A DNA stretch of 35,485 nt from an uncultured Lachnospiraceae bacterium (GTDB lineage Bacteria; Bacillota; Clostridia; Lachnospirales; Lachnospiraceae), in NCBI GenBank assembly GCA_947178465.1, contig CAMWYL010000001.1, forward strand, positions 1 to 35,485, in the 5' to 3' direction. Below, piece after piece: positions 17,551-25,332 of the stretch. The notes beneath the pieces are model-generated. The model saw only the letters and a program-made list of their open reading frames with translations. It searched no databases and was not told the DNA's origin. The translations under genes were made by a program, and so were the position numbers. Each line of letters begins with the position of its first letter. Position 1 is the first letter of the stretch.

Positions 17551-17910
17551 TTACTTTTTGAGCTTATCGAAAATCTCCTTAAAACTCACATTCATTGCTT
17601 TGCCTGTCTCCGCCTTGTTAAACTCAGAAATGTCATCCTTTGTTAATTCCCCAAGTAAAGTGACTGTATCCTTACAGACCACATAGGAAAAATACTTCTC
17701 ACCGATTCGCACAACCTGAATATATTTGGTCGGTGCTATCCTGAATGTCTCCAGAATTTCCACATTCGGACTGAACATCCTGCCCTTCTGAATCCCCACA
17801 GACAGCTTCGTCACAAAATATGTAAGCGCCAACACAAATATAAAAATCAGTACGACTGTCAACAATTGTACAATGGAGTCAAACCTGTTTGTTGTCAATG
17901 ATAAAAGCAT
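17551..17910 (-). CDS. fliO: Flagellar biosynthesis protein FliO/FliZ
   Basis: FliO helps assemble the FliP ring. This 119-residue protein has one N-terminal membrane helix (about residues 14-36) and a small cytosolic beta domain with VEILETFRIAPTKYIQVVRI and YFSYVVCKDTVTLLGEL, typical of FliO. It lacks the long periplasmic domain and signal peptide of Bacillus FliZ, so it is the short form. AGAGG is 5 nt before the ATG. It lies between cheY and fliP as in Bacillus. Confidence 0.88.
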   Translation of the reverse strand: MLLSLTTNRFDSIVQLLTVVLIFIFVLALTYFVTKLSVGIQKGRMFSPNVEILETFRIAPTKYIQVVRIGEKYFSYVVCKDTVTLLGELTKDDISEFNKAETGKAMNVSFKEIFDKLKK

Positions 17911-17927
17911 AATTACCTCTGGCAGTC

Positions 17928-18290
17928 CTAACCGACTACCTTCTTAACCGCCTCCAAAACTCTCTCGGCCTGGAACGGTTTTACAATAAAGTCCTTTGCA
18001 CCGGACTGAATTGCCTCAATAACCATCGCCTGCTGACCCATCGCTGAACACATGATTACATTCGCGGCAGGATCAACAGCCTTAATCGCCTTTAATGCCT
18101 GAATACCATCCATCTCCGGCATGGTAATATCAAGAAGAGTAAGATCAGGAGTAGCCTCCTTATACTTATCCACCGCGATTTTGCCGTTCTCAGCTTCTGC
18201 AGCAATCTCATATCCGTTCTTTGTAAGGATATCCTTAATCATCATTCTCATAAAAGCTGCATCGTCTACGATAAGAATTCTCTTTGCCAT
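17928..18290 (-). CDS. cheY: Chemotaxis response regulator CheY
   Basis: This single receiver domain is phosphorylated by CheA and binds the switch proteins FliM and FliY. Seen: acidic pair D9/D10, phospho-acceptor Asp54 (LLDITMPEMDG), Ser82 and Lys104 (FIVKPF). The start is the ATG at 18290 with AGGA about 10 nt upstream, giving 120 residues, the standard size. It sits directly after the gene of its phosphatase/target FliY. Confidence 0.96.
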   Translation of the reverse strand: MAKRILIVDDAAFMRMMIKDILTKNGYEIAAEAENGKIAVDKYKEATPDLTLLDITMPEMDGIQALKAIKAVDPAANVIMCSAMGQQAMVIEAIQSGAKDFIVKPFQAERVLEAVKKVVG

Positions 18291-18323
18291 ATTTCTTTTA
18301 TCCTTTCTGAAATCAATCAATAA

Positions 18324-19586
18324 TTATTTAATAATCTCCATTATTCTTACGCCAAAGCTTTCCTCTATAACAACAACCTCGCCTTTGGCGACAAACTTGC
18401 CGTTTACAAGCACGTCTATCGGCTCACCCGCAATCTTGTCAAGCTCTATGATGGTACCCGGTGCAAACTCGAGAATATCTGAAATAGCTTTGTTCGTTCT
18501 GCCAAGCTCTACTGTTACCTCCAACGGCACATCCTTGATAAGACCGATACTCTCGGCGCTTACCATCTCACCCTGTCCTGCGGAGAAATTCTGGAACTGA
18601 GCCGGCTGAATACTTACATTGGGCATTCCATATCCCATTGGCATTCCTTGGGGCATTCCCATCGGCATACCACCCATAGGCATTCCTTGGGGCATTCCCA
18701 TTGGCATACCACCCATAGGCATTCCTTGGGGCATTCCCATCTGTGGTTGCATTCCCATACCCATGCCCATATCCGGCTGCATCCCCATACTCATATCCGG
18801 CGCGGGTGCTGCCGATGTGGGAGCCGCAGGTGCAGGAGCAGGTGCCGCAGGTGCAGGAGCAGGCTCCGGTTCGGAACCGCCCATCTGCTGGGCCATAAAG
18901 GTCTCAAATACGGATTTCGCAAAATCCAACGGATACAACTGCATCAATACCGAATCAACCAACTCGTCAATCTGCATCCGAAAGGCTACCTTAACGAATT
19001 TCCCTTCAAGAAAAGGAGAAAGATCTCTGGGTTCCTTGGTCTGCAAATCTACCAGACTTGCCTCCGGCGGGCTGATATCGATTGTCTTGCCAAGCATGGA
19101 GGAGAGAGAAGTCGAAGACGAACCCATCATCTGGTTCATCGCCTCTGAAATCGCACTCAAATGCAGATCATTCAGCTCCCCGTCTGTATTCGTACCGTCA
19201 CCACCCATCATTAAATCGGTGATAACCTTTACATCATGCTCCTTCAACACTAAGATATTGGTACCGTTCAAACCGACCGTATATTTAATTTGAATAAATA
19301 CGCAGGGCTTCTCATACTCATTCATCACCTGCTGCCAGTCGCACATGTCAACTACAGGAGTTGTAATATTCACTTTTTTGTTTACCAGTGAATAAAGAGT
19401 TGTGGCCGAAGTACCCATGCTGATATTGGCTACCTCTCCTATTGCATCTTTTTCTACATCCGTAAGGTCATCTCCAGCACTGACACCCTCCGCGGTTGCA
19501 GCCGGTGCTGAACTGCTATCATCTGCCGATAAATCAACACCGTTTAACAATGCATTTATTTCATCCTGAGATAACATACCATCCAT
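18324..19586 (-). CDS. fliY: Flagellar switch protein and CheY-P phosphatase FliY
   Basis: FliY combines an N-terminal CheY-P-binding peptide (MLSQDEINALLNG), a CheC-like phosphatase domain and a C-terminal FliN domain of the C-ring. Both D/S-x3-E-x2-N sites are intact: DAIGEVAN (about 47-54) and SAISEAMN (about 143-150). The linker (about 235-325) is Pro/Ala-rich, then a Met/Gly/Pro tandem repeat. The FliN domain (about 335-420) has VPLEVTVELGRT and a typical end (IEESFGVRIMEII). The 420-residue length is longer than Bacillus FliY because of this linker. The ribosome site GAGGAGG lies in the last codons of fliM. Confidence 0.95.
   Translation of the reverse strand: MDGMLSQDEINALLNGVDLSADDSSSAPAATAEGVSAGDDLTDVEKDAIGEVANISMGTSATTLYSLVNKKVNITTPVVDMCDWQQVMNEYEKPCVFIQIKYTVGLNGTNILVLKEHDVKVITDLMMGGDGTNTDGELNDLHLSAISEAMNQMMGSSSTSLSSMLGKTIDISPPEASLVDLQTKEPRDLSPFLEGKFVKVAFRMQIDELVDSVLMQLYPLDFAKSVFETFMAQQMGGSEPEPAPAPAAPAPAPAAPTSAAPAPDMSMGMQPDMGMGMGMQPQMGMPQGMPMGGMPMGMPQGMPMGGMPMGMPQGMPMGYGMPNVSIQPAQFQNFSAGQGEMVSAESIGLIKDVPLEVTVELGRTNKAISDILEFAPGTIIELDKIAGEPIDVLVNGKFVAKGEVVVIEESFGVRIMEIIK
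18640..18741 (-). repeat. 39-bp in-frame tandem repeat in fliY (about 2.6 copies)
   Basis: Copies lie at 18640-18678, 18679-18717 and 18718-18741 (partial). The full units differ at one visible base (c/t). The unit is 13 codons, so copy gain or loss keeps the frame. It encodes Met-Gly-Met-Pro-Gln-Gly-type repeats in the linker between the phosphatase and FliN domains. Confidence 0.9.
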
Positions 19587-19590
19587 TGTC

Positions 19591-20571
19591 TTATTCCTCC
19601 TCCCTGTTCACTGATGTTATTCTCACAGCGTAGGACTCTTTATTTGCCCCCGGCACTGCACTGAACTTCTTGATATTGCCCACATAAACATCCAGCTCAT
19701 CATCGACCTTCGAATCCAGTCTTATAATGTCCCCCACCTGGATATTGACGAAATCATGCACCGTAATCACACTCTTACCGAGCACCGCCTTAACCGGCAC
19801 ATCCACTCTGCGAACCATACTCTCAATAAACTGTTCGTAGTTCTCGTCATCCAGCTTCTGCAGGCTTGCATACCAGAATTTTGTATTTAATCTGTCCATG
19901 ACAGACTCTAATGTAAAGAATGGCAGACATACATTCATCAAGCCCTCTACCTCACCGATCTTGACATTCATGGTAACAAGCGCCACCATGTCGCTCGGTG
20001 AAATAATCTGAGCGAACTGCGGATTCGTCTCTATTCTCTCCAAAAACGGCTCGACTTCCGCAACGTTCTTCCATGGTTCCCGAAGCAGCTGCATACAGAT
20101 AACCATGATACGTTCAATTATGCTCATCTCGATTTCCGAAAATTCCCTCGGTTTCTCGAGAGCCTCTCCCCGACCGCCTAACATTCTGTCTATAATCGCA
20201 TATCCCAACCCGCTTGTCAACTCCATAATAATAGAACCGGGCATTGGCGAAAAATTTACAACCGTAAGCAATACGGGATTGGACAACGCATTCGAAAACT
20301 CCGCAAAGGTTACCGTTTCTGAGCTTGCCACATTTACCTGTACATTCTTTCTCAGGTAAACCGGCAGATTCGTTGATAAAAGTCTTCCATAGTTGTCAAA
20401 TATCATATTCAGGGTTCTCAGATGTTCCTTCGAGAACTTCGCAGGACGGCTAAAATCGTAATTTTTAACCTGTTTCTCGTCCTTCTCCTGCATCTCGTCT
20501 ACATCCAGTTCACCACTGCTTAACGCTGCAAGCAGACTGTCAATCTCGCTTTGCGATAGTACTTCAGCCAT
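19591..20571 (-). CDS. fliM: Flagellar motor switch protein FliM
   Basis: FliM is the C-ring protein that receives CheY-P and sets rotation direction. Seen: the N-terminal CheY-binding peptide LSQSEIDSLLAAL, a middle CheC-like domain (about 45-225, with NPVLLTVVNFSPMPGSIIME and the GGRGE loop), and a C-terminal FliN-like SpoA domain (about 250-320). The 326-residue length is typical. AGGGGGTG lies 8 nt before the ATG. Its stop codon is 4 bp from the fliY start. Confidence 0.96.
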   Translation of the reverse strand: MAEVLSQSEIDSLLAALSSGELDVDEMQEKDEKQVKNYDFSRPAKFSKEHLRTLNMIFDNYGRLLSTNLPVYLRKNVQVNVASSETVTFAEFSNALSNPVLLTVVNFSPMPGSIIMELTSGLGYAIIDRMLGGRGEALEKPREFSEIEMSIIERIMVICMQLLREPWKNVAEVEPFLERIETNPQFAQIISPSDMVALVTMNVKIGEVEGLMNVCLPFFTLESVMDRLNTKFWYASLQKLDDENYEQFIESMVRRVDVPVKAVLGKSVITVHDFVNIQVGDIIRLDSKVDDELDVYVGNIKKFSAVPGANKESYAVRITSVNREEE

Positions 20572-20620
20572 GTGTCAATCACCCCCTAGACTGATTGGTT
20601 CCCGCTTAATCTTAGTTAAA

Positions 20621-21130
20621 TTATGAGAACAGGAAGTTGTAGGATACCTCGTAAATAAAGTCTGAGAACCGCTCCTGAACTCTTGTAAGAATTTCCTTCT
20701 TAATCTGAGCAGAGCTTACTCTTGCCTCGTCTATCGTGTACTCAGCCATTACCGTAAAGATGATATCCTTCAGCAGGGCTTCTCTATCCGCCATTGTCTC
20801 ACCATATGTAGCATAATCCTCATGCTTTGTATTCATGGAGAAAGATACGCTTCCGACTGCATAGTGTGCCGTACCGTCCTCGCTTGTCTTTAAAGGAATG
20901 GTAAGCTCCTCTGAGATATTATAGAACGCCGTATCCGCCTGCGACACCGTCGCGCTTAAGTCAGACTGCGGCAAGCCGTTGATCTCAAGGTCGATGATGG
21001 ATGAAATATCCGCCACCAATGCGGCCGTCTTTCTGGATGCACTGGCTACGCTCACCATCATAATAGCGGATAAAACAATATTTACCACAAGCAAAGCCAA
21101 GATAATAATAGACAACAGGTTTCTTTTCAT
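20621..21130 (-). CDS. fliL: Flagellar basal body protein FliL
   Basis: FliL surrounds the stator units and supports torque. This 169-residue protein has one N-terminal membrane helix (about residues 5-28) and a periplasmic domain ending in FSDFIYEVSYNFLFS, with the internal KDIIFTVMAEYTIDE segment. The C-terminal sequence is diverged from enterobacterial FliL, but size, anchor and position (between motB and fliM) fit. AAGGGGGAAA precedes the ATG. Confidence 0.85.
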   Translation of the reverse strand: MKRNLLSIIILALLVVNIVLSAIMMVSVASASRKTAALVADISSIIDLEINGLPQSDLSATVSQADTAFYNISEELTIPLKTSEDGTAHYAVGSVSFSMNTKHEDYATYGETMADREALLKDIIFTVMAEYTIDEARVSSAQIKKEILTRVQERFSDFIYEVSYNFLFS

Positions 21131-21147
21131 TTTTGTTTCCCCCTTAT

Positions 21148-22038
21148 TTAATAGGTGCTCAGCGAGTTATAGATTTTAATCTCAACCCGTCTGTTTTTCG
21201 CCCTTCCCTCCGGTGTAGAATTATCTGCAATCGGCATGTACTCTCCCCTGCCGGAATGCTTCATCATTCCCGGGTCAACCGCCGAATTATCTTTAATATA
21301 ATTAAATACCGTCAACGCCCTGTAGCTGCTCAAAACATCATTGTTCTCATATCTTCCGCCGTTTAACGGCACAGAATCCGTATGTCCCTCTATCTCTATA
21401 ACAGAGTCCGCATACTTAGTAAGGAGCACCCCTATCTTATTCAAAACAGGAATCGCCTCCTCCTTCAAATCTGCTCTGCCGGAGTCAAACAGAAAAGCGC
21501 CATCTAACGTGAGAATCACATAATCCGCATTGAACTCGACATCCACTATTTCCGACATCATGCTTTCCTGAAGTGCTTCTTCAATCATCTCCGCAAGCTC
21601 CTCAGAAAGCTGTAATTTCTCTTCTTCCAATTCGGCCAACGCCGCCTGTAACTCATTGATTTCCGCCTGACTCAATCCAAGTTCTTCCGCCTTCTCCGCA
21701 ACCGCCTGTGCCGCCGCGCTTGTACTCTCCTGAAAATCCGTCACATCAGAATCCGACTCCGCCGTTTTACCGGTCGAATTGACAAACTCATCTAACTGAT
21801 TGAGCTGGCTGACACCCATACTCACTAAAATACCATCGCCGACTGCCTGTGCGCCGCCTTTAAAGACACTGAAGGTAGACTGAAACGACCTCGCCACTTC
21901 TTCAAACTTTGCGGCATCAACGCTTGACATCGCAAACAGCATAACGAAAAAGCACATCAGCAGAGTCATCATGTCCGAAAAGGTACCCATCCACTCGTCC
22001 AGGCCCTTTTTCACTTCCTCCTCTTTCTTTCTTGCCAT
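21148..22038 (-). CDS. motB: Motor stator protein MotB (PomB-like)
   Basis: MotB is the peptidoglycan-binding stator subunit. Seen: a basic N-terminus, then one membrane helix (about 16-38) carrying the ion-binding Asp in WMGTFSDMMTLLMCFFVMLF. A plug region and an unusually clear coiled coil (about 120-165) follow, then an OmpA-like domain (about 185-290) with IEIEGHTDSVP and NRRVEI. The WxGTFxDxMxLLMCFFV pattern resembles PomB/MotS sodium stators more than proton MotB; that is inference. GGAGGTGA lies 6 nt before the ATG, which shares a base with the motA stop. Confidence 0.95.
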   Translation of the reverse strand: MARKKEEEVKKGLDEWMGTFSDMMTLLMCFFVMLFAMSSVDAAKFEEVARSFQSTFSVFKGGAQAVGDGILVSMGVSQLNQLDEFVNSTGKTAESDSDVTDFQESTSAAAQAVAEKAEELGLSQAEINELQAALAELEEEKLQLSEELAEMIEEALQESMMSEIVDVEFNADYVILTLDGAFLFDSGRADLKEEAIPVLNKIGVLLTKYADSVIEIEGHTDSVPLNGGRYENNDVLSSYRALTVFNYIKDNSAVDPGMMKHSGRGEYMPIADNSTPEGRAKNRRVEIKIYNSLSTY

Positions 22039-22829
22039 TAAGCCTCACCTCCGGCCTCTTCGCCTGATCCTCTTTCCTTAGGAGCCAGGAAGGATTTCAG
22101 TTTCTCTTCGATAACACGCGGGTTCTCACCTGCCTGTATGGACAGCAGACCCTCTATCATAATCTCCTTCGCCTGTACCTCCGTCGCATTTTTGGCCTTA
22201 AGCTTGTTCGCCGTCGGCGTACAAATCCAGTTCGCAAGCAGAGAACCGTAAAAGGTGGTAATCAACGCAACCGCCATTGACGGTCCAAGCGTTGAAGGGT
22301 CGGACATGTGCTGCAACATGATAACCAAACCAACCAGTGTACCGATCATACCCCACGCGGGACCCATCGAAGCCATGGTTTCCCAGAAGCCGATCTTATC
22401 CTTATGCCGTCCCTCAATACTGTTTAAATCCGTCTCCAGAATTCCTCGCACAAGCTCCGGATCCGTACCGTCTACAATAAGCATAATGCCCTTCTTCATA
22501 AATTCATCTTCCAGATTGCCGGCCGCTTCCTCCAAAGAAAGAAGACCTTCCTTTCTGGCAACATTGGAAAGCTCTATGATTTTTGTAATCATCTCTGTAA
22601 CATTGATATTTACAGGCTTAAAGATTAACGGGAAGCTCTTAAGACCGTTTACAAAATCAGACATGCTTACCGACATCATGGTACACATGACCGCGCCACC
22701 AAAGGTAATCAATACTGACGCGGGATCGATAAAGAAGTTTATCGCCGCAAAGCCGTCGTCACCACTTACGATACCAAAGATAACCAGGACCATACATGCC
22801 ACAAACCCCAATAAAGACGCTAAATCCAC
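22038..22829 (-). CDS. motA: Motor stator protein MotA (PomA/MotP-like)
   Basis: MotA forms the five-subunit ring of the ion-driven stator with MotB. Seen: four membrane helices, the large cytosolic loop, and the conserved WGMIGTLVGLVIML and LGPSMAVALITTFYGSLLAN helices. The C-terminal SIQAGENPRVIEEKL segment is also present. The N-terminus MDLASLLG and the 263-residue size are close to PomA/MotP. The start is GTG at 22829 with AGGGGTG upstream. A sigma-A-like promoter lies about 70 bp upstream, so motAB may be transcribed both alone and with flbD. Confidence 0.95.
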   Translation of the reverse strand: MDLASLLGFVACMVLVIFGIVSGDDGFAAINFFIDPASVLITFGGAVMCTMMSVSMSDFVNGLKSFPLIFKPVNINVTEMITKIIELSNVARKEGLLSLEEAAGNLEDEFMKKGIMLIVDGTDPELVRGILETDLNSIEGRHKDKIGFWETMASMGPAWGMIGTLVGLVIMLQHMSDPSTLGPSMAVALITTFYGSLLANWICTPTANKLKAKNATEVQAKEIMIEGLLSIQAGENPRVIEEKLKSFLAPKERGSGEEAGGEA

Positions 22830-22897
22830 TTTTCCACACCCCTTTTATCTTTTGACATGACCGCATAAAACAGCCTATGTACTCAATTTCTATATCT

Positions 22898-22926
22898 ATA
22901 ATACTGTAAGGTAACATAAATTGCAA
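22898..22926 (-). promoter_or_regulatory. Candidate sigma-A promoter of motA
   Basis: On the minus strand TTGCAA (22921-22926) and TATTAT (22898-22903) are 17 bp apart. Matches are 4/6 and 5/6. The predicted 5' leader to the motA GTG is about 60 nt. It lies in the 150-bp gap after flbD, which contains no other gene. Confidence 0.5.
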
Positions 22927-22979
22927 CATTTTTCTGAATAAATTACCTGACGGCATCCACTCAAAAAAGCGGATTTTCT

Positions 22980-23192
22980 TTACGTTACATCCGATGAATC
23001 CGCGGTTTCCTGCCTGAAATATTCCCTCCTGGCATTTTTTACAATTTCTTTGATTTCATGTCTGCTTTCCGTAACAATTATCTTTTTCCCACTTGTAAGT
23101 GTGATAACCGTGTCCGGTGTCTCCTCGACCTGCTCTATCAGGCTGGTATTCACCAAAAGCTTTGAACCGTTGAGCTTTGTCACTTCTATCAT
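22980..23192 (-). CDS. flbD: FlbD/SwrD family flagellar protein
   Basis: This 70-residue protein has the family signature MIEVTKLNGSKLLVNTSLIE, then VEETPDTVITLTSGKKIIV. In Bacillus subtilis the homologue SwrD raises motor power and swarming, apparently through the stator. Here the gene is immediately upstream of motA and motB, which fits that role. It is the first gene of the visible flagellar cluster and has its own promoter. AAGGAAGG precedes the ATG. The C-terminal tail after about residue 55 is variable. Confidence 0.9.
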   Translation of the reverse strand: MIEVTKLNGSKLLVNTSLIEQVEETPDTVITLTSGKKIIVTESRHEIKEIVKNARREYFRQETADSSDVT

Positions 23193-23239
23193 GTCATATT
23201 TCCTTCCTTACCCGGGACGTTTCTTTAATCCCTCGTATC

Positions 23240-23268
23240 AGTATACTATGAAATGTGTCTCGTTTCAA
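23240..23268 (-). promoter_or_regulatory. Candidate sigma-A promoter of flbD and the fla/che operon
   Basis: On the minus strand TTGAAA (23263-23268) and TATACT (23240-23245) are 17 bp apart. The -35 matches 4/6 and the -10 matches 5/6. The ATG of flbD at 23192 is about 45 bp downstream. It lies in the 109-bp gap after hemZ and may drive the whole 23-kb cluster. Confidence 0.6.
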
Positions 23269-23301
23269 GCAAAAGAAAATTTTGGTTGAAAAGTCTCAGT
23301 T

Positions 23302-24741
23302 CTAAGCCAGAAGCTGCCGCTTTCGCCCGATCATCTCGTCGATTCTCCCGATATATTGCGTGACGTCCTTCACATTCTCACACCGCTCGATCAGTCCGTC
23401 ATTATGCACCCGCTTTGAGATGCTCCCCGCACCAAGCGCCACTATGGTCTGCACTTCCTCCATAATGAGAATATTGTAAATACCATATTTCCCTTCCCGT
23501 GCATATCCGACATTCTCAAAATTGCCGGACATGTTTTTCTGACGGTAGAGATAATAGGGCTGCATCTTCATCGCTGCCGCACCCTCTGCCGCAATCGCCA
23601 TCGTATCATCCGTATTGCGTAACGTCGCTATCCCGTTCTCTTCAATCCACTGACTCATTTTTGACGCGCGTTTTATCGCAAGCGAATGCACTGTAAGACT
23701 GTCGGGCGAAAGCTTCTTAATTTCCTCCAGTGTATGTGCGACATCCGCTTCAAGCTCCCCGGGCAGCCCTAAGATAATATCCATATTGATATTGTCAAAG
23801 CCCTCTGCACGCGCCATCGCAAAGGCATCCTTTACCTGCTCCACGGTATGCTGCCGTCCGATTGACCGAAGTGTTTCGTCCTTCATCGTCTGTGGATTGA
23901 CGGAAATTCTGGTCACGCCATGCTTTTTGAGTACCGCCAGCTTTTCCGGCGTGATACTGTCTGCGCGCCCTGCCTCCACGGTAAACTCGCTTACCATGCT
24001 GAAATCAAAACATCCCCGTACCTTGCCAAGCAACCTGTCAAGCGCATTTGCCTCAAGCGTTGTCGGCGTACCGCCGCCTATGTAAACGGTATCGAGAATT
24101 TTATCCCTGTAGGCCTCCGCCACAAAATCAATCTCCCGAAACAGCGCCCTCAGATATTCCCCCGTGCGCTTCCTCCACGCCGCGATCGGATAGGACGTGA
24201 AGGAACAGTACAGACAGGTTGTCGGGCAAAACGGGATCCCGATATACAGGCTGTAACCGTCACGATAATGAAGCCCGCTCAGTATCTGCCGCTCGCGCTT
24301 GGCGATGTCAAGGCTTAACGCGGTCTTTTCATCACTGACCGCATGTGTTTCTTTCATCTGTGCGATAATCTCCTCATCACATATCCCTTCCTCCAGCATT
24401 CCCATGGGAATTTTCGTCGGACGGATCCCCGTGAGGTTTCCCCATGGCAGTGTTTTTCCCGTGTAATCACACAAGTCATAATATAATGAAAGTTTGTAGT
24501 CATTTTTTGTCACGCTTCCGGAGTTTTTATATGTATGCGCATATTCCTTCCTATACGCAATATCAAGCACCAGCTCCATTCCGTCATCCGAAAACCGTAT
24601 TATAACCCGACTGTCACTGTCTTCCTGACCGTTCATCGCGCTTTCATTATACACTTTCACATCATGTTCCGGATAAAACGCTTTCAGCAAAGCATGCAGA
24701 TCATATTGGTAATTCTCTCTATTTGTATAAACATTAATCAT
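23302..24741 (-). CDS. hemZ: Radical SAM protein HemZ (coproporphyrinogen dehydrogenase-like)
   Basis: HemZ belongs to the HemN-like radical SAM family. The annotated reaction is oxygen-independent oxidative decarboxylation of coproporphyrinogen III. Seen: a roughly 160-residue N-terminal extension typical of HemZ, then the [4Fe-4S]/SAM motif CX3CX2C (C172, C176, C179 in FCPTTCLYCS). DTVYIGGGTPTTLE and VNPQTMKDETL strands and a C-terminal HemN-type domain follow. The 479-residue length fits HemZ. Other haem genes are absent from the window, so the in vivo substrate is open; some HemN-like proteins are haem chaperones. GGGAG lies 9 nt before the ATG. It ends upstream of flbD. Confidence 0.87.
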   Translation of the reverse strand: MINVYTNRENYQYDLHALLKAFYPEHDVKVYNESAMNGQEDSDSRVIIRFSDDGMELVLDIAYRKEYAHTYKNSGSVTKNDYKLSLYYDLCDYTGKTLPWGNLTGIRPTKIPMGMLEEGICDEEIIAQMKETHAVSDEKTALSLDIAKRERQILSGLHYRDGYSLYIGIPFCPTTCLYCSFTSYPIAAWRKRTGEYLRALFREIDFVAEAYRDKILDTVYIGGGTPTTLEANALDRLLGKVRGCFDFSMVSEFTVEAGRADSITPEKLAVLKKHGVTRISVNPQTMKDETLRSIGRQHTVEQVKDAFAMARAEGFDNINMDIILGLPGELEADVAHTLEEIKKLSPDSLTVHSLAIKRASKMSQWIEENGIATLRNTDDTMAIAAEGAAAMKMQPYYLYRQKNMSGNFENVGYAREGKYGIYNILIMEEVQTIVALGAGSISKRVHNDGLIERCENVKDVTQYIGRIDEMIGRKRQLLA

Positions 24742-24763
24742 ATTGCCATTCTCCCGTCCCAGC

Positions 24764-25219
24764 TTACATCACATGCAAATCTTCGAAGATAAGCGTCATA
24801 TGCCGGTCATCCGTTTTTCTAAGCAAAAATCTGCCGGTCAAATCACTCTGTACGCCATTTAAAGGAACATCATACCAAATCTCCGCAATATCATTTCCCT
24901 GAAACCACTTGCAGTCATAATTGATGTCAATACTGTCCAAAATTTTGTCCTTATCCGGCATATCCTTCAAGGATGTAACTTTATAAAGGCATCCAAAATC
25001 CTTCAGTATTTCTTCCCTGGTACACCCTGCCAATCCATATCCGTACACTACAGACTCCAAAAGCTCCGGTGTCCATTCATTATCCTCATAATAATGCAGC
25101 GTATCATATGGTATCAGCTCCAAAGCTTCTTTATACCGTTCCTGTGCCATCAGCTCTGTCCACTCAACCAACACAACCTTAATTTCATCTTCCCTTGCGT
25201 GTACCGGTAAAATCTTCAT
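24764..25219 (-). CDS. Uncharacterised 151-residue protein
   Basis: I do not recognise this gene with certainty. It encodes a soluble, acidic protein. The first half is helical (EWTELMAQERYKEALELIPY). The second half is beta-rich, with WYDVPLNGVQSDLTGRFLLR and a C-terminal LIFEDLHVM. The latter two resemble small domain-of-unknown-function proteins that I recall only loosely. There is no signal or membrane segment. An AGGG lies 9 nt before the ATG. It follows a hairpin/tandem-repeat spacer and precedes hemZ by 22 bp, so it may share a transcript with hemZ. Confidence 0.75.
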   Translation of the reverse strand: MKILPVHAREDEIKVVLVEWTELMAQERYKEALELIPYDTLHYYEDNEWTPELLESVVYGYGLAGCTREEILKDFGCLYKVTSLKDMPDKDKILDSIDINYDCKWFQGNDIAEIWYDVPLNGVQSDLTGRFLLRKTDDRHMTLIFEDLHVM

Positions 25220-25251
25220 CCTTGCTTCGCCCTTCCGAATCTTATAATCGC

Positions 25252-25326
25252 AAAATCCATGCCTATCCCAGGCAAGTAAAATCCATGCCTATCCCAGGCA
25301 AGTAAAATCCATGCCTATCCCAGGCA
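25252..25326 (-). repeat. 26-bp tandem repeat (2.9 copies) at the end of the hydrolase gene
   Basis: Units start at 25252, 25278 and 25304. The first two are identical over 26 bp and the third over 23 bp. The third unit overlaps the stop codon of the upstream gene. Each unit, read on the minus strand, carries TGCC-TGGGATA-GGCA followed by TGGATTTT. Confidence 0.92.
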
Positions 25327-25332
25327 TGGATT
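25303..25332 (-). terminator. Stem-loop at the end of the metallo-hydrolase gene
   Basis: On the minus strand, perfect 10-bp arms (AATCCATGCC / GGCATGGATT, 25332-25323 and 25315-25306) enclose loop TGGGATA and are followed by TTAC. The T-tract is short, so termination may be weak. The stop codon TAG lies in the loop/3' arm. Confidence 0.5.

Noticed and set aside
18640..18741. CRISPR-like array
   Set aside because: The units are contiguous without spacers and encode an in-frame protein repeat in fliY.
22940..22975. Terminator after flbD
   Set aside because: The 6-bp ATCCGC/GTGGAT dyad includes a G-U pair, has its T-run in the loop and none after the stem.
25252..25326. CRISPR array or insertion-sequence ends
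   Set aside because: The repeats are contiguous, only 26 bp, and there is no transposase or cas gene nearby.
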